This document shows, piece by piece, positions 62,992 to 64,000 of a stretch of DNA of 64,000 nucleotides. The first letter of the stretch is position 1. Every line of letters begins with the position of its first letter. The position numbers and the translations under genes were made by a program. The stretch lies in NCBI RefSeq assembly GCF_041022165.1, contig NZ_CP163302.1, positions 4,154,001 through 4,218,000 of the forward strand, read 5' to 3'. Origin of the DNA: Sinomonas sp. P10A9. GTDB taxonomy: Bacteria; Actinomycetota; Actinomycetes; Actinomycetales; Micrococcaceae. The notes under the pieces were generated by a model. The model saw only the letters and a program-made list of their open reading frames with translations, did not search any database and was not told the origin of the DNA.

Positions 62992-63444
62992 CTACTTCGC
63001 GGGGACAACCTCGAGGTTGACCACAGCGGAGACGTCGTCGTGCAGGCGCACGGCGACCTCGTACTTGCCGGTGGACTTGATGTGGCCGGGGATGACCACC
63101 TTGCGCTTGTCGATGGCGCCGAGACCGGCGGCCTCGACTGCACCGGCAACGGCCTCGGCGCGGACGGTGCCGAACAGGCGGCCTTCCTTGCCGGCCTTCA
63201 CCTCAAGGCGCACCGAAGTGCCCGCAAGGGCAGCGGCCTGGGCCTGAGCGGCCTCGAGCGACTTGTGGGCGCGTGCCTCACGTGCGGCGCGGATCTGCTC
63301 GACCTGCTTCTCGCCGCCCTTGGTCCAGGCGACGGCGAAACTGCGCGGCAGCAGGTAGTTGCGCGCGTAGCCGTCCTTGACCTCGACGACGTCACCGGCA
63401 GAACCGAGACCCGTCACCTCGTTCGTCAGAATGAGCTTTGCCAT
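62992..63444 (-). CDS. rplI: 50S ribosomal protein bL9
   Basis: A 150-residue L9 protein. The N-terminal domain opens [30 protein letters not shown], and the long helix [25 protein letters not shown] joins the C-terminal rRNA-binding domain ending VNLEVVP. It follows rpsR by 17 bases with a strong ribosome site, in the conserved rpsF-ssb-rpsR-rplI order. Confidence 0.98.
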   Translation of the reverse strand: MAKLILTNEVTGLGSAGDVVEVKDGYARNYLLPRSFAVAWTKGGEKQVEQIRAAREARAHKSLEAAQAQAAALAGTSVRLEVKAGKEGRLFGTVRAEAVAGAVEAAGLGAIDKRKVVIPGHIKSTGKYEVAVRLHDDVSAVVNLEVVPAK

Positions 63445-63461
63445 GAAAGTTGCTTCCCTTC

Positions 63462-63701
63462 TCAGCCGCGGCCAGCGCCGGAGTAGGGGAGCAGGGCGAC
63501 CTCGCGGGCGTTCTTGATCGCCTGGGCGATCTTGCGCTGCTCCTGCACGGTCACGCCGGTCACCCGACGGGCGCGGATCTTGCCGCGGTCCGAGATGAAC
63601 TTGCGCAGCAGGGCGACGTCCTTGTAGTCGATGACAGTGATGTCAGCGGCCTTCAAGGGGTTGGACTTTGGTTTCGGCTTGCGAATTTCAGCCTTGGCCA
63701 T
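63462..63701 (-). CDS. rpsR: 30S ribosomal protein bS18
   Basis: A 79-residue S18 protein: [27 protein letters not shown] is the core, followed by the basic [17 protein letters not shown]. This is a normal length and there are no zinc-binding CxxC pairs, so it is the zinc-free form. TAAGGAGCTCC-type sequence precedes the ATG. It lies between ssb and rplI. Confidence 0.97.
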   Translation of the reverse strand: MAKAEIRKPKPKSNPLKAADITVIDYKDVALLRKFISDRGKIRARRVTGVTVQEQRKIAQAIKNAREVALLPYSGAGRG

Positions 63702-63773
63702 CGTGGAGCTCCTTAGATCTCTGGAGCCCGTGGCTGCGCCACGGGATGGTTGATGTTGTGGAAAGGAAGTCGA

Positions 63774-64000
63774 TCAGAACGGGGGCTCAGACTCGTTGCC
63801 GTTGCCCCAGCCGCCGCCAGCATTGCTGACGCCCGGGGTCGCCCACGGGTCGTCCTGCTGCTGGCCGCCGCCCCAGCTGCCGCCGGAGTTGCCGCCGCTC
63901 GGGGCCTGAGACCCCTGGCCGCCACTCCAGCCTCCGCCGGCATTGCCGCCGCCGAAGTTGCCGCCGCCCTGCCCGCCGCCGAAGTTGCCGCCACCCTGAC
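63774..64000 (-). CDS. ssb: Single-stranded DNA-binding protein, C-terminal end
   Basis: The final 74-75 residues of SSB, cut by the window edge. It consists of the glycine/glutamine-rich linker (repeats of GGGNFGGGQ type and GGWSGG) and the acidic tip ending in ESEPPF, the protein-interaction tail of SSB. The OB-fold domain lies beyond the window. A small palindrome CCCGTGGC-TGC-GCCACGGG (63727-63745) separates it from rpsR. Confidence 0.95.
   Translation of the reverse strand, partial: QGGGNFGGGQGGGNFGGGNAGGGWSGGQGSQAPSGGNSGGSWGGGQQQDDPWATPGVSNAGGGWGNGNESEPPF

Overview
The window is chromosomal DNA of a high-GC actinobacterium. GC-rich codon use, frequent GTG starts, strong GGAGG-type ribosome sites mixed with apparently leaderless genes, a tRNA-free 16S-23S spacer, and the ssb-rpsR-rplI-dnaB block together suggest a Micrococcaceae member (Arthrobacter/Sinomonas-like). 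That assignment is inference; no database was searched. Almost all of it reads as host chromosome: I see no phage, transposase, integrase or CRISPR array.

Layout. 1-6800: alcohol and aldehyde oxidation genes (zinc ADH, ALDH), a secreted alkaline phosphatase, then a short run of lipoprotein, LysM protein, SRPBCC protein and iron ADH. 6831-13628: a BBE-type flavin oxidase, an ArsR-rhodanese regulator divergent from an MFS carrier, a TetR regulator divergent from a DUF4386 membrane protein, and a flavin monooxygenase broken by one frameshift. 13706-19790: a divergent glycolate/lactate block (malate synthase G plus GlcG; permease plus GlcD). 19829-23676: a CsoR-type operator in front of a tiny Cys-rich protein and a four-helix membrane protein, then the three-gene proton-translocating transhydrogenase. 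24609-28165: an aldarate module (MFS carrier, talarate/galactarate dehydratase, FadR-type regulator). 28327-31671: VOC protein, GAF regulator, MoaD-like protein with a BNR-repeat protein. 31989-37803: one complete rRNA operon on the minus strand with terminator, leader and promoter. 38061-41283: copper homeostasis (csoR, copZ, copA). 41296-49832: transporters (EamA, MATE, DHA2) with their regulators and a TetR/glycosyltransferase pair. 49833-52451: an ECF41-type sigma factor with its partner oxidoreductase, and a methyltransferase. 52599-57995: amino-acid permease, VOC protein, FAD monooxygenase and a second GAF regulator. 58323-64000: dnaB, an L12-like membrane protein, dipeptidase, FMN reductase, rplI, rpsR and the 3' end of ssb.

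Threads that tie loci together. (1) Paired GTTGC direct repeats lie in front of the aldehyde dehydrogenase, the first GAF regulator and the FAD monooxygenase, pointing to a small regulon run by the two GAF regulators. (2) A dispersed palindrome with arms CGCACGACGGCG recurs as intergenic hairpins and as half-copies inside coding genes. (3) Eight DnaA-box-like sequences and an AT-rich stretch lie just upstream of dnaB, a replication-initiation-like signature away from any visible dnaA/dnaN. (4) Several genes lack a Shine-Dalgarno sequence but carry a -10-like hexamer 6-7 bases before the start codon, as in leaderless transcription.
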